Shown here in pieces: positions 5,703-7,174 of a stretch of DNA of 7,174 nucleotides. The position numbers and the translations under genes were made by a program. The number at the start of each line of letters is the position of its first letter. Positions within the stretch are counted from its first letter, which is position 1. Under the pieces are notes generated by a model. It made no database searches. It was not told the DNA's origin and worked only from the letters and a program-made list of their open reading frames with translations. The DNA lies in assembly GCA_002481545.1 (NCBI GenBank), contig DLEF01000030.1, positions 10,287 to 17,460 of the forward strand, written 5' to 3'. This stretch comes from Cyanobacteria bacterium UBA7753. Its GTDB lineage: Bacteria > Cyanobacteriota > Vampirovibrionia > Gastranaerophilales > Gastranaerophilaceae.

Positions 5703-6805
5703 TGTCTAATCCTTTGTATGTTTAAATCATTATCGACTACTACGAGTTCTCTCTCGTTTGTGTAAATATCTTTTGAAATGTCTCTGTCAGGTAAAATCTC
5801 GTTTGCTCCGCAAACCTCGGATGTCATAACAACAACATCTCCGTCCTTACAAACAACAGTCGGTCTTAACTTCTTTGAGTCAATAACATTGAACATCGTT
5901 CCGTCAGGCAGAACCCCGATTGTTGTGTTTGGTCCGTTTATTTCAAGGTTTGAAAGTGAAGATTTTATTCTTTCCAAAACATTTTTGTTGTCACGTTTTT
6001 CCATTTCCTCAAAAGGGAGCGGAGTCAAAACGTGTTTGTAATACTTCAATGGCCATTTTAATATCTTATGTACATAATGCAGTGTGTATAAGAAACACTG
6101 TGAGTCTGATTCAAACCCGATATAACCTTTAAATAGTTTTTCCTGCATCAATTTGTTTTTTTCATAAAACGTGTTTTCTCCGTTTGTTAGTGTTGTATAC
6201 CCTTGTAAAAAGAACGGGTGTGCTGCGTAGCGGACAATATCATAGTTCGTATTTTGTCTGCATTGCGCAGTTATAATTTTGGCTCTGAGGTTTACATCTT
6301 CACTCCAAAGGTTAAAATATTTCCCAATGTCGTTTGGATTTCCGATTTCCTTTAACGAAATGACATCTTCAAAGAATGAATATACAAAACCTTCTTCATT
6401 CTTTTCAAGATAAGCTCGCAATTTTAACCTTGTATCCAACAATAAATTTTCTTTTTCTTCTCTTGATGCGTTTTTGTAATTCTTAGGATATTGAAAAACC
6501 TCAAAAACGTAGTTCGGCATTGTTTGAATATCCAATGATTCATCAGGATAAACTTCAGGGTTATATTGGAATACTCTTACAAACCCTATCTGGTGAAGTA
6601 AATCTTCCGCATATTTCATTCCTTCGTCTGTTACTGCCATTGATAAGATAGGCAATGATTTGTAGTTTTCAAAAATTCCACCTAAATCTTGCATAACAAA
6701 AGCAAATCCGGAATTATCGTGCCCTTTTTGTTGTGAGCGCATTAACTTTAAAACCGTTGAAGGGTGAATATAATGTTTTGATTTGATTGAACCGATTCTA
6801 CACAT
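5699..6805 (-). CDS. class II glutamine amidotransferase subunit of split glutamate synthase
   Basis: First gene of the operon. It hydrolyses glutamine to glutamate and passes ammonia to the FMN subunit; this equals the N-terminal domain of fused GltB (archaeal GlxB type). The 368 residues begin Met-Cys-Arg-Ile-Gly. Cys2 is the N-terminal nucleophile exposed when Met is removed, which fixes the start codon. Other family signatures are QQKGHDNSGFAFVMQDLGG (25-43), QCRQNTN (181-187; R183 for glutamine binding), HPFF (196-199), TNGEN (207-211; N208 and G209 of the oxyanion region), FESDSQ (231-236) and GPNTTIGVLPDG...LRP (291-315). The family often has His before the Asn-Gly, here Thr207. There is no signal peptide or membrane segment, so it is cytoplasmic. 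Only 6 nt separate its predicted -10 box from the ATG and no Shine-Dalgarno is visible, so translation is probably leaderless. Its end overlaps the next gene by 4 bp. Confidence 0.94.
   Translation of the reverse strand: MCRIGSIKSKHYIHPSTVLKLMRSQQKGHDNSGFAFVMQDLGGIFENYKSLPILSMAVTDEGMKYAEDLLHQIGFVRVFQYNPEVYPDESLDIQTMPNYVFEVFQYPKNYKNASREEKENLLLDTRLKLRAYLEKNEEGFVYSFFEDVISLKEIGNPNDIGKYFNLWSEDVNLRAKIITAQCRQNTNYDIVRYAAHPFFLQGYTTLTNGENTFYEKNKLMQEKLFKGYIGFESDSQCFLYTLHYVHKILKWPLKYYKHVLTPLPFEEMEKRDNKNVLERIKSSLSNLEINGPNTTIGVLPDGTMFNVIDSKKLRPTVVCKDGDVVVMTSEVCGANEILPDRDISKDIYTNERELVVVDNDLNIQRIRQ
5710..5715 (-). promoter_or_regulatory. Shine-Dalgarno fixing the GTG start of the FMN subunit
   Basis: AAAGGA on the minus strand (5715-5710), inside the end of the amidotransferase gene, lies 7 nt upstream of GTG 5702-5700. 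No ATG is available nearby that keeps the first ferredoxin motif (C24 onward) at a normal distance from the N-terminus. Confidence 0.65.
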
Positions 6806-6811
6806 AATAAA

Positions 6812-6840
6812 ATTATCTTACATAATGATATCTTGGTCAA
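6812..6840 (-). promoter_or_regulatory. promoter of the glutamate synthase operon, probably leaderless
   Basis: Reading the minus strand, TTGACC (6840-6835; 5 of 6 to the -35 consensus) is followed after exactly 17 bp by GATAAT (6817-6812; 5 of 6 to the -10 consensus). Only TTTATT separates the -10 from the ATG at 6805, so the expected start of transcription falls on or next to the A of the start codon. I see no other promoter as good in the 330 bases upstream. Confidence 0.65.
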
Positions 6841-7174
6841 TTTTTTAGTAAATATTTCAATTATTAAGTTTTTTAAACTTTTCAGTTTTTGAGGTAATTT
6901 TTTTAATTTTGCGGTTAATTTATGTTATTTTTAAATAAAATTATAAGTTTTTTGCCGACTTTTGTTTATATTCTGTCAAAAATTTCAATTTTTAGAATAA
7001 TTCTTTAAATTTTACATGTGTTAATAAAAGGTAATAGTTTTCATATTCTTAACAATTAAATTCGAAATGATTATGTAAACATTTGTAACAAAAATCCTTA
7101 AAACCCTAAAGATTTCACGAATAACGCCGTAAACCATGGTGCTACAAAAGGTTTTTTATTTTAGCGCTCAACCG
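6841..7174. other. intergenic region without a supportable gene
   Basis: These 334 bases, from the operon promoter to the window edge, are very A/T rich and broken by stop codons in all frames. A minus-strand ATG at 7137 opens about 38 codons and a plus-strand ATG at 7136 runs open for 13 codons to the edge. Neither has a Shine-Dalgarno or recognisable product. The last 45 bases are less A/T rich and may be the fringe of a neighbouring feature to the right. I see no tRNA, repeat array or strong terminator. Confidence 0.5.

Noticed and set aside
4858..6132. Plus-strand open frames inside the FMN-subunit and amidotransferase genes
   Set aside because: They are reverse-complement shadows of genes with intact catalytic motifs and lack plausible starts.
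7024..7137. Minus-strand ATG at 7137 opening about 38 codons
   Set aside because: No Shine-Dalgarno, no recognisable product, very A/T-rich, and stop codons lie just upstream in frame.
7136..7174. Plus-strand ATG running open for 13 codons to the window edge
   Set aside because: Too short to judge, with no ribosome binding site; it shares the palindromic CCATGG with the minus-strand ATG, so the ATG itself is weak evidence.
7164..7174. Minus-strand CGGTTGAGCGC resembling the D-arm of a tRNA cut by the window edge
   Set aside because: The following bases do not form an anticodon stem-loop or T-arm, so the resemblance is only local.

Overview
The window holds a complete GS-GOGAT ammonium-assimilation locus from a low-GC bacterium. 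Intergenic DNA is extremely A+T rich. TGA works as a stop codon (it ends the amidotransferase gene at 5699-5701), so a code that reads TGA as an amino acid is unlikely. The three-gene glutamate synthase with built-in ferredoxin domains is the 'archaeal-type' form found in many anaerobes, and the glutamine synthetase is of the GSI-alpha class typical of Firmicutes, Thermotogae and archaea. Together these suggest an anaerobic bacterium. A gut Melainabacteria/Gastranaerophilales-like or clostridial relative would fit, but that placement is a guess.

Layout. Bases 1-164 are A/T-rich leader with weak inverted repeats. A near-consensus promoter (165-194) and Shine-Dalgarno precede glnA (222-1583, + strand), which ends at a strong intrinsic terminator (1607-1632). 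Converging on it from the right is a three-gene minus-strand operon. In transcription order this is a class II glutamine amidotransferase (6805-5699), a ferredoxin-FMN glutamate synthase catalytic subunit (5702-4053), and a fusion of the GltB C-terminal GXGXG domain, a GltD-type flavoprotein and two ferredoxin motifs (3973-1676). The first two genes overlap by 4 bp. The third follows after a short gap with a possible hairpin. The operon promoter (6840-6812) puts transcription start at or next to the ATG, so the mRNA is probably leaderless. Bases 6841-7174 hold no gene I can support.

How the genes work together. GlnA makes glutamine from glutamate, ammonium and ATP. The amidotransferase releases ammonia from glutamine, the FMN subunit uses it to convert 2-oxoglutarate to glutamate, and the flavoprotein/ferredoxin fusion supplies electrons. 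The gene order repeats the N-to-C domain order of fused bacterial GltB followed by GltD.

This is mostly a metabolic housekeeping region; I see no defence, mobile or CRISPR system. The points of interest are the GXGXG-GltD-ferredoxin fusion, a pyridine-nucleotide site lacking the usual GltD arginine pair, a probable leaderless operon start, a sequence shared by the two promoters, and unusual residues in GlnA.
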